Assembly (NCBI RefSeq): GCF_004359215.1
Contig: NC_090613.1
Span: 7,376,140 to 7,440,139, forward strand
DNA: 64,000 nt
Direction of reading: 5' to 3'
From: Bremia lactucae
Lineage: Eukaryota > Oomycota > Peronosporomycetes > Peronosporales > Peronosporaceae
Shown: positions 21,591-32,376 of the stretch, in pieces
How the letters are laid out: each line of letters begins with the position of its first letter
How positions within the stretch are numbered: position 1 is the first letter of the stretch
The notes under the pieces: model-generated
What the model saw: only the letters and a program-made list of their open reading frames with translations
The model's database searches: none
Told to the model about the DNA's origin: nothing
Program-made: the position numbers and the translations under genes

Positions 21591-21950
21591 GTCCTCGGAA
21601 GAAGCCGCGTACTGATGGTACGGGCGGAGCCGACCAACGGAAGAAGTAGGATGCGTTCGCATCCTACGTGGCAATTCTATTGTGCACGCATTGCCTCTGC
21701 CAGGCAGTACACGGAATGTACCAATGAACTTGGGTAGTAGTTTACTGCTACCCACATTAGTGACTAATCGCTTAGGTAAGTTTACCGTAGAGAGTAGCAC
21801 TAGATCATTAATTTTAAATGAATGAACATTTGCTCTTCCATGTTTGTCTGCATTCCGTTTCTGTCGGTCCACTGCGTTAGCAATGGAATCCTGAACGAAA
21901 CGGAGTAGACTAATTCTCGAGATAGCAGAAAATCCTTCTGCTGACTCATT
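21591..21950 (-). pseudogene. Gypsy A2 integrase C-terminal (GPY/F-like) domain
   Basis: The frame reads RQKRNADKHGRANVHSFKIN, DLVLLSTVNLPKR, then KLLPKFIGTFRVLPGRGNAC and MRTHPTSSVGRLRPYHQY. This is the GPY/F module of Gypsy integrases with GTF in place of GPF. The frame continues to 21366, where its last codons belong to the Copia-2 LTR rather than to Gypsy. Confidence 0.8.
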
Positions 21951-22250
21951 TGTTTTGTCTTTTCAGTGCGCATTGTGCGCACTTCCATGGGATCTTTCTC
22001 ATCTTCGATATCGATTTCTTCGACATCGACATCGACATCACTCGCGTCGTTGTTAACTTCGACGCGTGATGAGCATGAGCCAGAATTGGTTTTGCTCGTG
22101 CGAGTCCACCCCCCCTTAAACTAGAGGATTCCTCTAATTGGGTGGGTATGCGTGGATGGCGTAAGCCATTCACAAAGAACGGTATATGCGTTGTAGACGC
22201 ATGCACTGAATTGTTGATGGCGAATTCGACCATCGGTAAAAACTAGCTAA

Positions 22251-22675
22251 CTAGCTCCAATTCTTATACGATTGGATGTAACCTCGAGGTATCTCTTCGA
22301 GAACGCGATCTACGCGTTCCATCTGACCATCTGTCTCTGGATGATCAGAAGTTGACATATTCAGCCGTGTTTCGGGAGATCGGAACACGGATTGCCAAAA
22401 CTTCGCCGTAAGCCGTGGATTTCTATCCGAGACCATTTCACGTGGTAACCCGTGGAGTTTAAATACCGTGCCGACAATCAATCACTGCAACAAGATGTAC
22501 CATCTTGCTGAATCTGTCTACAAAAACAAGGATTCCGTTGTTTTCGTGATTGTCTGCGGGAAATCCGAAGACGAAGTCCATCGATACGGACTGCCAACAT
22601 TCTCCCGGAAGTGGTCGAGGTTGGAGAGGTGAACGGGATGAAGGGCTGGACTTCACCCGTTGACAAACCACTCAA
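22251..22675 (-). pseudogene. Gypsy A2 integrase core, frameshifted
   Basis: Pieces include VSMDFVFGFPADNHENNGIL and VFVDRFSKMVHLVAV with the first catalytic Asp, then GLPREMVSDRNPRLTAKFW with the second Asp, and DHPETDGQMERVDRVLEE with the catalytic Glu. The Asp-Asp-Glu residues are present across frames, but stops and frameshifts separate them. Confidence 0.8.
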
Positions 22676-22730
22676 GCACGAATGTCCTTGCGCATAAACT
22701 GATACTGGCGGGGCCAGTAAAAGTCGCGAC

Positions 22731-23664
22731 TTACTGTGAGATACGTTTTTTCACGTCCACGATGCCCACTTGTTGGTGCACCGTGACACTCATACATAAT
22801 GCGCAAGCACACATCATTGTGAGTTGGACGACTACACGTGGAGTGTCGCCAGCAACAGCTGTGTAATACATTAAGCCGATGCGTGTTGCGTATCGATCGG
22901 AGAACGATCGATATAAAGCCGGTAAATCTTTAAAATATTTATCGGATCGATTATTCAGATGAACCATTAAACGCAGAAGATCCTTATCTTCTGTGTAGGA
23001 TTTCTTTATATCATCAAAAAGGTTGATCACGGAACTCTTTGAAGTGAGTGTTGCAACAGTGAGATTATGTCCACTGTTGGAATTCGCAGCCAGCTCGAAT
23101 TCGGGTCGGCGTGATAACGCATCAGCGACGACATTAAGTCGTCCTGGTTTATATTCCACGGAGAAACTATACTCCGCGAAGAAGGATAGCCACCTTGCCA
23201 TTCTTTGCGAGAGGTGGGAGCTATTTACGGCCGTGCGTAATGAGGCATGGTCCATATATACGATGAACAGTCTATCTCCGAGGAGATAGACCCTAAACTT
23301 AGCCAGTGCATATTTCATTGCAAGTTTCTTTGCATGGAGTTCCTTGTCATGCACTGGGTAAATTGCGTTTAGCTGGTTGCAGCTGACGCGATTGGTAACA
23401 GACGACGCGCTCCGCGCCGTCTGTATCGTATTGCATTAACGCACAGCCGATTGCGAAATCGCTGGCATCACAGACCACATGGAATGGTCTGTCTTGATCT
23501 ACAATCGCCAAGATGGGCGATTGCATCAAGCTTTGCTTGATACCTACAAACGAACGCTGACAATCAGCGTTCCATAACCATTTCTCGTCTGTTTTCAAGA
23601 GACGAGACAGATGAACTGTCATCTCGGCATAATTGCGGGAGTACCTTGATCTAATCCGGATCAA
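22731..23664 (-). pseudogene. Gypsy A2 RNase H region
   Basis: The first minus-strand frame (23664-23347) carries PILAIVDQDRPFHVVCDASD and FAIGCALMQYDTDGAERVVC, the start of a Gypsy RNase H. The second (23354-22731) continues with ALAKFRVYLLGDRLFIVYMD, HASLRTAVNSSHLSQRMARW, VEYKPGRLNVVADALSRRP and the spacer to the integrase. The two frames overlap by a few bases near 23350, which indicates a single frameshift. Confidence 0.85.
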
Positions 23665-24089
23665 GGCACAGGCCAGTCGGTAATCGCCTTGATCTTTCCC
23701 GCATCAGGGCGCACGCCGTGGTTACCAACATGCACACAAGAAGTGGTATTTCGCTTGCAGCGAATATACACGTCTAAAGATTTGCATACAACTTATGGTT
23801 GTGCATTGCCCGTAGTAACTAAGACTTATACGCTACTCAAAACCTTTTTTTGCACATCGTGCACGTGAAAAAATCGAGGCACCTCACCTCATCTGTAATC
23901 TGTGTAGGATACAAAAGGTGCCCCGCTACACCTGGTAACACTTCATAGTCCGATGAGCGGCCTACGCACGTTTCATCCAACATTGAAATGTTGGAAGAAA
24001 TAAGAAGAAGTTCTTAAGACCCTTAAGGAGGCTGTCACGTAACGTATAATAGGTTCAGCCATTTAAGTGACCTTAAATGGAGAGCGGTC

Positions 24090-25110
24090 GGACGCATGAG
24101 TTCTGCCGTAGGCGGGTCAGCTGTTAGCACCATGTTGTTCACTCAACAAAGCGATGAGCAACATGCGACTATAGCCGAATTCACACAACCAGTACTCGAA
24201 GGGTACCAATACGGCTCTCAACACGCAGAGGTATAGGTGGGGAATGAAGAGAACTGGTTGCTCAATAGCCGGAATTGTGGAGACAGCAGCATTTACATGC
24301 TACTAGCTGGCCGACGCTTTCGCGTCGACCTGAAAGTTTAAAGCTCGACATTTTAAAGTTTAAGGCAGTCGACGTCGACTCTTTATCAAAATGGTTCGTC
24401 GAATTCGACGACGACATTTTAAAGTTTAAGGCAGTCGACGTCGACTCTTTATTAAAATGGTTCGTTGAATTCGACGACGCCGGTTAAAGCTCGCCGCATT
24501 AATGCCATGTGGCGAAAGCAATATTTGGCATGTCCAAATCTGCCGGATGTGCCAAATCTTGTGTTTTGTGGCTCAAGCTTCACGACCCATTGGTTACGGG
24601 TCGTATGAGGTCTTTAAGATTCGGCTTAGGCAATCCTTTGAGCCATCACGTGCCGAATACAGGGCTCGAGCAAAGCTCCTTGATTTGAAGCAGGGAAAGC
24701 GTGATCTTCACGCTTACGCCCAGCATACACGATACTTTGTAAGTTGTATCGTGAGTCAACCAATAGATGAACAACACAGGTGACTGCGTTTATTAAAGGT
24801 CTTGCAGACGGTCCTGTTAAGACTCACTTGTTCCGGCTTGAACAAGAGTCGCTCGACCAAGCGATTTCTATAGCGAGACAGAAGGACTTCAGCCTGAAAC
24901 AGGCTTCGTCTATTCTGGTGCTTATCGTCTAAATAGTCGACAAGAAAACGGAGGTCCAGAGTCTATGGACGCCTCGTATGTGGAGACCGAGTAACCTCGC
25001 TCTTCAAGCTACAAATAATTGCAAAAATCCGATCGTTGTCACGATTGCATTTTTTGCAAAGCCGAGCCACTACGCCTATGAGTGAAGTGCTCCACGCCCA
25101 GTGCCTAATA
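24090..25110 (+). pseudogene. gag: Gypsy C gag with 66-bp tandem duplication
   Basis: The capsid part has a duplicated 22-residue unit (24347-24412 and 24413-24478; DILKFKAVDVDS, KWFVEFDD). The gag core in later frames reads YEVFKIRLRQSFEPSRAEYR and LLDLKQGKRDLHAYAQHTRY, then FIKGLADGPVKTHLFRLEQE. A worn zinc-knuckle region lies near 25010-25090. Frameshifts between the pieces make this a relic. Confidence 0.75.
24347..24478 (+). repeat. 66-bp tandem duplication, two units
   Basis: Units 24347-24412 and 24413-24478 differ at two positions. The length is a multiple of three, so the gag frame is kept and 22 residues are repeated. Confidence 0.95.
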
Positions 25111-25369
25111 ACACTGAGCAAAAGGTGGACCTCCAGCTAGGATCTGCAGAAGACGCGCATCCGGAGCTGTTGTAAATTTGCAACGGCAACGCGGATCGTA
25201 ACAAAACGGTCGGGGTCAGTTGGTGCTGAGCGCCATACTGATCCAGCAACGTCAAAAGAATTTGCAGGCCTTCTACCGGAAATTGCTCCTCACACACAGA
25301 TATTGTCTGTAAATGTCCCAGGTGATTAGGTTAATTTCACCAGCTCGAATATTATAGTGGCAAAAAAAA

Positions 25370-25744
25370 TGCCACTTAAGTCCCTAGTCGATCGTTGGGC
25401 GTCAATCGCTTGAATATCACAGATTCATTAAGCGATATACCTCTAACGAGGATGACAATGCACCTAGCATCAGGCGTATCTGTAACAATAAAGAAATGTG
25501 TAGTTGGTATCCAATACACGTTAAGGGTAAACAGTACGAAATCGATTTCATCGTACTGGATTTGGATGACAAAATCGATGTCATCTTTGGATTACCATGG
25601 CTCAGAAAAAAACAGTACGAGCCATGCATTAAGCGGCAGCAGCAAGTCGTGACGATGCCTGCCTCTCGTTTATCAGATGGGTCATTAACAAACAACTTGG
25701 AGGGTCCTAAAGCGTCGTTAAGCATGTGGCTGTCCTACGAGTGA
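25370..25744 (+). pseudogene. Gypsy C retropepsin, broken
   Basis: The protease start reads LKSLVDRWASIA where LVDCGASNxF is expected. It is followed by PLTRMTMHLASGVSVTIKKC in one frame and by IDFIVLDLDDKIDVIFGLPW in the next, the C-terminal flap and ALG-like substrate-binding region. The altered active site and the frameshift indicate loss of function. Confidence 0.7.
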
Positions 25745-26299
25745 GTGCGATGGACACAGTTGTGGTTCGGTCGTTCGCACCAATGCACAAGAGCTCAGTC
25801 TGACAACCAATCAAACTGTGGAGATACACCCCGAAGGCTGTGCACAAGAGAATGCAGCGTCGAAGGTCCACTATTGAGACCTGTATGTAGCTACTGAAGG
25901 TGTGCACAAGAACAGGCAGCGTCCAAGTTTGACCACTCGAATAAATTAAATGGTACAAAACAAGGGTGCTTGCTTGAAAAGCAACATCCAAGAAACTTTG
26001 AAGCGCCTGTCTATAAGAGGCAGTGCGAAAGTCCTAGATCGACTGGAGAGTCGATCGTAAAGGATCTCGCTGTGGTAGCGCAACCACAGCATGAGGCAGT
26101 TGGGGAGGATACACCCCAGATAAAACTTGAGGGAATAATCCCAAGAATCTGTCCGAATAAGTCCCCAGAAACCTGTGGTCAAAGGTTCCCAGGTACCTTT
26201 GGAAAATCAGTTGCAAAGAGAAAACTGAGACATTAAATGTCTTAGTAACAACGGATAGAGTGTAGCCGCTTATACACTTGATCTGATAGCGTCTCCGAC

Positions 26300-27312
26300 G
26301 TTAACTTCGGAAACACTCAATTGCCAACACTAGATCCGAATTGGTCCTTGCGTGATCTGCGTAGTAGCAAAGTCAAACCGATCTGCGTACTTGTCACCAA
26401 TGACAAGTACGTGGCCGATACTAGGTCGGCAATAGTATTTCCTGAGAACGAACGGGTTCTCAGCAGCTCATCGATGGACGAATTGTGTCCTCGAAGAGAA
26501 GACTCGGATGGAACGTTTCACGTCTCAATCCTGGGATTCTTTAAAGATAACCACTCTCTATAAAGATTTAATAGAATTAGATGATGTCTTTTCTGAATCC
26601 GAGCCGTTCGAATTGCCTAAGGATAATGGCACTGGACAAGAAATCGACCTGACACAGGTTTGAATACAGTGTCATAAGCAGTGGCGATTTCCTTGTTAAC
26701 AAGTAATAGCGATCGACAAATTCTTTGCCCGTCGTTTGGAAGCGGGCCATATGAGGGAGTTAACTTCCCCACATAGCTCTCCGACCTTCTGTGTGCGTAA
26801 AACAACAGGTGAGTGGCGGCTTTCACAATTGAACAGTGCAACGGTACAGGCTCAAACGCCGATACAACAAAAAGATGTAATCATTGATGGTATGTCAAAG
26901 AGTAACATCTTTCATCAAAAGATATGATGGATGGATTCTATCAGATACTAATGCGTGAACAAGATATCCCGTTTACATCAGTAAGCACCCGAAGCGAAAT
27001 GCTATAAGAATGGCTAGTTATGCCACAGAGGCTTAAAAATACCCCTGCAACATTCAACAGATGTGTTACCAATCTGTTGAGATCGGTGCGGGATATCGCA
27101 CCGAGTTATTTTAATGCGTCTTCGTTCATAGCAGAGCCAAGAACGGAAAGTCGGACGTTGAAGTACATCGTAAACTCGTCCGAAAGGCTCTTACATTATG
27201 CGTAACTTTATGCAAATTTCTAGAAGTGTGTATTCGCTGCAAGCGAAATACCACTTCTTGGGTACATCGCGGGTAAACATGGTGTACGCCCTGATCGGAA
27301 AAGATCAGGGCT
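26300..27312 (+). pseudogene. Gypsy C pol linker and reverse transcriptase fragment
   Basis: The linker (26321-26560) reads PNWSLRDLRSSKVKPICVLV. RT pieces follow: MRELTSPHSSPTFCVRKTTG, VIIDGMSKSN, DGFYQ and MPQRLKNTPATFNRCVTNLL. The YFDD catalytic box is worn to YFNA. The sequence ends in the thumb near 27312. Confidence 0.75.
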
Positions 27313-27385
27313 ACCACCGCATTCAGTATCATCACCGTGACTTGGATCACGTCTTCGGTATTTACGGGAGGACGTTGATCACAAA

Positions 27386-27640
27386 ATCCCGTCGTCGCGA
27401 GTATTTTCGTGAACAGTTGCAAAACAATGCGCAAGTTGTGGTTGATCAACTCGCGGATGAACGGTCACATCAGTTCCTTGAAAACGAGCTGGTGATAGCT
27501 CGTCAAGAAGTTTCATCCTTGGAAGATGTAGTGGAACGTCTGGTTCGTGAGAACAAGTTTTCATCCCGGGGCCATCAGTCTTTCCTTATGCCGTGCTGGT
27601 TTGATTTGGAACCGGACGAAGCCCCGTACTGATGGTTCGG
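27386..27640 (+). other. Antisense coiled-coil-like open frame of Gypsy A3
   Basis: On the plus strand, antisense to A3, the frame reads KSRRREYFREQLQNNAQVVV, DQLADERSHQFLENELVIAR and DVVERLVRENKFSSRGHQSF before a stop at about 27632. The charge pattern and heptads favour a coiled coil. The same protein string, with stops, is antisense in Gypsy B1 at 9700-9900, also next to the integrase C-terminal module. It may be the C-terminal part of an antisense gene. No family is recognised. Confidence 0.45.
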
Positions 27641-27875
27641 GTGGATACGTCCGACGCAAAACCAACAATGCACACGATTCTTACAAGATAGCTCGATCGT
27701 GTACGCATTGCGTTTGCGGTGCAGTATACGAAACGGGCCGATATACCTGGGCAGTAATTTATTACTGCCACATTCGTCACTACATGTTTTGGTTGATGTG
27801 CCGTAGACAGGAGTCTAGATCGTTAGCATTAAATGGAACAATGTTTGCTCTTTTATTTTTTTCAGCATTCCGTTT

Positions 27876-28592
27876 CTATCGGTCCAAAGCATTGGCAATG
27901 AAATTCTGTAAAAATGGACCACTGCTTCTCCCGCATCGTCTATCGACTGACTCTATGATCGACTCTCTACTCGACCTTGGATCATCGTGTTGTCCTTTCT
28001 GGGCAACCGGTATACTCCTTGAATGTCGCCCACTAAGCGTACATTCATGTCTCAATCCACTCGACCTTTTCGAGTGGTGGACCTTCGGCGCTGCCTGTGC
28101 ATTAACACAGCCGCCGGCAGCTGACTCCACATTGTGATTGGTAATCACACTGTGATCTTGTGCAGTTGTACTAACGACCGTACCACAAGTGAGGCCATCG
28201 CACTCACTCGTAGTACATCCACACGCTTGTGGACGCTCCAAGACGTTCATCAGATGGCCATCTGATGAACAAGTGGCAGGCATCTTTACGGATCGATGCT
28301 GCCAGCTGATCCTTGGCTCGTATTTTCTGAGCCAAGGTAAACCTAGGATGACATCAAATTTGTCATCCAAATCCAGTACGATGAAATCATCATCATACTG
28401 TAAATGTCTTAACGTGCAGTGAAATTTCACTGCGCGTTTCAGTACTCTTATCGATACGCCTGTCGCTAGACGCACCGTCATCCTCGTTGGAGGGATGTCG
28501 CGCTCAACATATTTGAGCCTACGACCCTCTAGCGACTGGCGAAGAACAAATTTATTCGACGCTCCACCCACTAGGGCTAAGTGACGAATCAT
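27876..28592 (-). pseudogene. Gypsy A3 protease fused in frame to integrase C-terminus
   Basis: This 238-codon frame contains the retropepsin C-terminal half (PPTRMTVRLATGVSIRVLKR, DFIVLDLDDKFDVILGLPWL) and the spacer (VVSTTAQDHSVITNHNVESA). It then passes to FIANALDR, the start of the integrase C-terminal module (IANAVDRQKRN in other copies). At the front, ALVGGASNKF has lost the catalytic Asp seen in A1 (VDCGASNNF). The junction at about 27905-27915 keeps frame but removes RT, RNase H and the integrase core. Confidence 0.75.
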
Positions 28593-28733
28593 TTGTCATT
28601 TATAATTTCAAGATGATGTGGGATACCTCATCACCAGGTGCAGAGGCACATAATGATTGTGTGTCTGGAGCAACTTTAGTCAAGAGATTTGCAAATTCTT
28701 TTGAGGTTGCTGGATCAGTAGGGCTTTGCGCCC

Positions 28734-29837
28734 CTATTGACCCCTACCATTTTTTGGCGGTCCGCCTCGCTGTTGCAATTTCGCAACAACGTCGGACCCA
28801 CGACCATTGCCCTTTTTGGCATTCGGTCCATAATTACGTTCAGTACCTCTCGGTGCTGGGCGTGGGGCACTACACTCATGAGCGTAGTGTCCTGATTTTT
28901 GGCAGCGATTGCATATCTGCAATCGCTTATTGCTCAAAAAGCGAGGTCTCTCGCTTTCGATAGAAGAAAGGTCCATAGGTTCTGGACCTCCTAACTCGTG
29001 TCGTCTTGGAGGACGATACGATGACGAACTAGCTTGAGCCTGTCTCAAGCTAAATTCCTCCTGTTCCGCAACGGATATTGCTTCTTCAAGCGTATCCAGT
29101 TCCAAGCGGGACAGGTGGGTATTTACGGGACCGTCTGAAAGACCTTGCAAGAAAACCGTAATCAACGTGTGTTCTTGAACTGGGTTATTTGTTATACAAC
29201 TCGCTAAGAGTCGTATGTGCTGGGCATAAGCATGAACGTCACGCTTGCCTTGCTTGAGTTTCAGAAGCTCTGATCGAGCTCTGGACTCAGCCCTAGGCGG
29301 TTTAAACGTCTGTTAGAGCCGGGCTTTAAAAGCCTCTAGCAATCCAAAGACATATGGGTCGCGTTACGTAAGGCCTAGCGCCTAAGTTTTGGCACGACCT
29401 GCCAAATTTGACTGAGCGAATGCGACTTGCATTTGCTCGTCGACGATGTGAGTCGCATTCGCTCAGTCAACTTTGGCAGGTCGTGCCAAAACTTAGGCAC
29501 TAGGCCTTAAGTAACGCGACCCATGAGCATTTATGGAATCGTCCAATTCGACAAACCATCTTAAGAAAGAGTCTTCTTCGACTCCCCTATACTTATAAAT
29601 GTCAATATTTAAGGTTTCCGGATGACGCATGTGCGTCATCCTAGGTACAGGGTTCTGTACCTGCTGTAACCTCAACAGTTCTGCCTGTCGAGAGCCTTGT
29701 TGTTTCAGCAAGGCTATTTTCTCCTTCATCTCGTCAAGTTCATGTTGTATGATCTTGGCGATGGCTGAATGGAGGGCATCTCTGTCCAAACCGGACAGCA
29801 TGGTCAAGATGGCATCACTCCCTACGGTTAAACTCAT
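28734..29837 (-). pseudogene. gag: Gypsy A3 gag interrupted by inverted duplication
   Basis: The N-terminal piece (29837-29530) and the C-terminal piece with zinc knuckle (29165-28734; CNRCQKSGHYAHEC) match A1 gag. The central part is interrupted by a 74-bp inverted copy of adjacent gag sequence (29451-29524) and by frameshifts, so the gag is not translatable in full. Confidence 0.85.
29354..29524. repeat. 74-bp inverted repeat (fold-back) in gag
   Basis: Arms 29354-29427 and 29451-29524 are reverse complements with three mismatches, separated by 23 bp. Comparison with A1 gag shows that the left arm is native and the right arm is an inserted inverted copy. Confidence 0.95.
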
Positions 29838-29959
29838 TCGTTCGACCGCACTCCTTTCTATGTCACTTAGAAGAAGTAGCTATCACGAAACGTGATGCGT
29901 AATTTTCATGTTAGATGATGGAACTGTGGTCCTTGGACGGACTACAAAGTGCTATCAGG

Positions 29960-30392
29960 TGTAACGGGGCACTGCCGACTTGTACTGCTTCATTACAAGT
30001 CAACTTCGCACTGCTCAGTGCTAGTGTTGCCTCACGTCACTTCACGTACACTAGTACGTGCCGAGAAAGACCCGCTTTAAGAACTTGCTTTAGAGAGGGT
30101 TTATTTAAAAACTGTATTAATATAATTATGTTCTTCTTGTCTATCTACTTAATACTAACTAAATAATAAACTAATACAAAACATGTACTCAAATCCTTAT
30201 CTGTCTTTCTCTTTGCGCGCGTCCAGCGCTGACTGGACCGCGGAGAACGTAGATAGAATGGTTTATATGTACTAATGAATAAGCTTTTAGAATATTACCA
30301 TTAAAGGAAGATTCTAAATTATCTACCTTTTAGATAATATATTAATTAACAACCTATAAGTGTTAAATCATGTAACGATACACCCCGTTACG
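29960..30392 (-). repeat. 5' LTR of Gypsy A3
   Basis: It begins, in element sense, near 30392 with a mutated terminus (CGTAAC) and ends at TGTAAC complement 29960. It aligns with the A LTRs. It abuts a truncated family B LTR, showing insertion into that older LTR. Confidence 0.85.
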
Positions 30393-30969
30393 CTTTCACT
30401 AGTACTGATCATACTAGTTTACCTTACACTGATTACAGTGCTGATGAGGTGCTTCGAAACTTCTCGTACACAAGGATACATAAAAAGGTTCTTGGTAGCT
30501 AAGAGGCTTTAGCTACTAAAAGTAATTTAAAGGAGAAGTAAAACTGTATTAATATATTATAGTTTCCTACGTTACGATCTTCTATCTACTATTGAACTTA
30601 TTGTATTAATAATAACCAAGTATGGCGCCTCCTTGTGCACCGCACAGTCGTGTCTTATAACGACTGGCGGGGTTGATTTAGACTTAAATCAACTAATCAA
30701 TAGAACCAATGTCTTATTGCATCAATATTACGAAATTTGGTAATATAGGAGCTATTTAAGTCAAGATTAATGTAACAGGACGCCGCGTTACATCACCTTT
30801 AACTAACAGTTACAAAAGTGACTGATGTAGGGTGACAGAAATAATATTATGTCTTTCTCGGTAATTTTGCATTGTTGGTTTACTCAAAAAAATATTGCAT
30901 CAATATTACCAAATTTGGTATTATTGGAACTATTTAACTCAAAATTAATGTAACAGGACGCCCCGTCAC
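30393..30969 (-). repeat. Family B 3' LTR, truncated, with a duplicated end
   Basis: The sequence matches the family B LTR in minus orientation, but its outer end is cut off by the A3 LTR. The LTR start in element sense occurs twice, at about 30792 and 30969, because of a 177-bp tandem duplication. The element interior with an antisense frame lies to the right. Confidence 0.75.
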
Positions 30970-31070
30970 ATCTCCCCTAACTAACAGTTACAATAGTGAC
31001 TGATGTAGGGTGACAGAAATAATATTATGTCTTTCACAGTAATTTTGCATCATTGGTTTTCTCAAAATAC
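30716..31070. repeat. 177-bp tandem duplication across LTR border
   Basis: Two units, about 30716-30892 and 30893-31070, align at a spacing of 177 bp (for example atgtaacagg at 30771 and 30948). Each unit holds the LTR terminus TGTAAC and the adjoining internal polypurine region. Confidence 0.85.
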
Positions 31071-31108
31071 CGATTTTATTTCATTAGTGGATTTTGACCA
31101 AAATCAGC

Positions 31109-31495
31109 ATGGCGACAAATAAGTCTGTGCGCGTGGACAGTAAGGCCACAAAGCTAGCAGCTGCTTGGATCAGTGCAGCTGCAAATAATGCAAATGATTT
31201 AGCAGACGCTAATGCGTCTATTGCGGGGAATATATCACCTCCTACTCCCGTTGGAAGTAACTGGAACATGTCATCTGTTGACGACATTGCAGATGACGGT
31301 GACAAGTCACCTGCTGCACCAATTGTGGGTGACTGGACCAAGTCACCGGCATCGCCCGACTCAGTGGCTACTGTAAAGACCGCCGGATCACCCGGGGCCG
31401 AGTCCGTTAAACCTTTGGGTTCTAACGTGACAACCAGAGAGGTGGTGACAAAATTGTTCGACTCGTCGGACCATTTTGGGGGGGGGTCATCATAA
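31109..31495 (+). CDS. Antisense accessory ORF of Gypsy family B
   Basis: This 128-residue frame starts with ATG and is antisense to the family B element, just inside its 3' LTR. It is Ala/Ser/Pro/Asp-rich and hydrophilic: SKATKLAAAWISAAANNAND near the start, then SPPTPVGSNW and APIVGDWTKSPASPDS, with a Gly/Ser end. The decayed copy at 10635-10910 keeps the same amino-acid string at the same place relative to a B LTR. No domain is recognised. The opposite strand is also open (31084-31518), so coding on this strand is likely but not proven. It may be the N-terminal part of a longer antisense gene. Confidence 0.5.
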   Translation: MATNKSVRVDSKATKLAAAWISAAANNANDLADANASIAGNISPPTPVGSNWNMSSVDDIADDGDKSPAAPIVGDWTKSPASPDSVATVKTAGSPGAESVKPLGSNVTTREVVTKLFDSSDHFGGGSS

Positions 31496-32235
31496 AATGA
31501 CTCTGACTGTGTGGGCAATGACCACTCAGTGACGTTAATATTCGTTACAAGGAGCTAAGCGGTCGCGAAGGGAAGAGTGTTTTTGGGATTTTGTGTTGAA
31601 GAAATGTCGTAGAAAAAAAACCCGCTGAAGGATCGTAAAGATAATATCACATAAAATGCGTGTGTAGAAGCCAATCAAAATTTAGTAAGTCACGTGGTGC
31701 GTCGATGTAGTAATTTAGGTGGGTCGATTTCGTAATTCCCTAAAATTAGGAAATCTGTTTAGCCACATATTCGGTACCCGTGGGTTTGTTGTCATTAAAT
31801 AAAACTAGAGAATATTAACAGCATAAACTATTTCTATCCCTAAATTATACAAGGGAATTGGAATAACGATACCCCTTAATTATCACCTCTGTATTGATGA
31901 GAAGTGTAATTAAAATTTCTTTTTGACAATTGATACTGAGTAGCTCTTTTTGCAAGCCTTTACAGCTACAATAGCTCGAATGGCCTGTGAAAGGGCATTA
32001 AATATAGGCGTATTTTTTGTTACAGAACAAGATGCATATTTAACAGATACATTACGTTCAAAAGCCGGCAAAAACTGAAATACACGAGAATTGTGATAAG
32101 CTTGCGCCCGTGGTGGCTAAATTCAAAACACCGCAAAGATTCGCTTGTTGGCAAGGTACGCAATGCACTTCCGCAGAAATTGATAGAAACAAAAGCAATA
32201 TATATCTATATTTAGCGTAAGATCCCTAGGACTAA
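31496..32235. other. AT-rich region, no gene recognised
   Basis: No element domain or gene is evident. It separates the antisense frame from an orphan exon and is likely unrelated sequence brought in by rearrangement. Confidence 0.4.
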
Positions 32236-32376
32236 TTAATTTGCATGCGCAAGAGAGCCCCTCCGATCCTTGGTGTCTATTTCCATTTCATCTTCTTGCT
32301 CATTCTCGGCTTGCTGCCCTTTCTTATCGCTTTTATGACTTGCTAACCACGTGTGAACGCTCTTAGTCTTTCCCAC
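32236..32376 (-). pseudogene. Orphan 3' exon of an unrecognised host gene
   Basis: A minus-strand open segment of 46 codons plus TAA follows a good acceptor (cttaacag then GTGGGAAAG). It reads VGKTKSVHTWLASHKSDKKG, then an acidic run EQEDEMEIDTKDRRG and an end SLAHAN. Composition suggests the tail of a nuclear or nucleolar protein. No upstream exon is present before retroelement sequence begins. The family is not recognised. Confidence 0.4.

Larger units (their letters stand above)
21419..23830 (-). mobile_element. Gypsy family A fragment A2 (RT end to integrase C-terminus)
   Basis: On the minus strand the order is the RT connection (from about 23790), RNase H (23664-22731), integrase zinc finger and core (22675-22251) and integrase C-terminal domain (about 21872-21600). 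The chromodomain and 3' LTR are cut off at the Copia-2 target site. Frameshifts divide each domain. Confidence 0.85.
23831..27312 (+). mobile_element. Gypsy family C element, 3'-truncated
   Basis: A partial LTR ends CCCCGCTACA at 23930. CC and then TGGTAACAC follow as a primer-binding site. Gag (about 24090-25110), protease (about 25370-25730), a pol linker and reverse transcriptase (about 26590-27312) follow. At about 27312 the RT breaks off and joins a minus-strand family A element. All coding parts are frameshifted. Confidence 0.8.
27313..30392 (-). mobile_element. Gypsy family A deletion derivative A3
   Basis: The minus-strand order is LTR (30392-29960), gag (29837-28734), retropepsin (about 28592-28300), protease-RT spacer, and then directly the integrase C-terminal end (about 27910-27660). 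The RT, RNase H and integrase core are missing. The end at about 27312 abuts the family C RT head to head. A 74-bp fold-back lies in gag. Confidence 0.85.
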
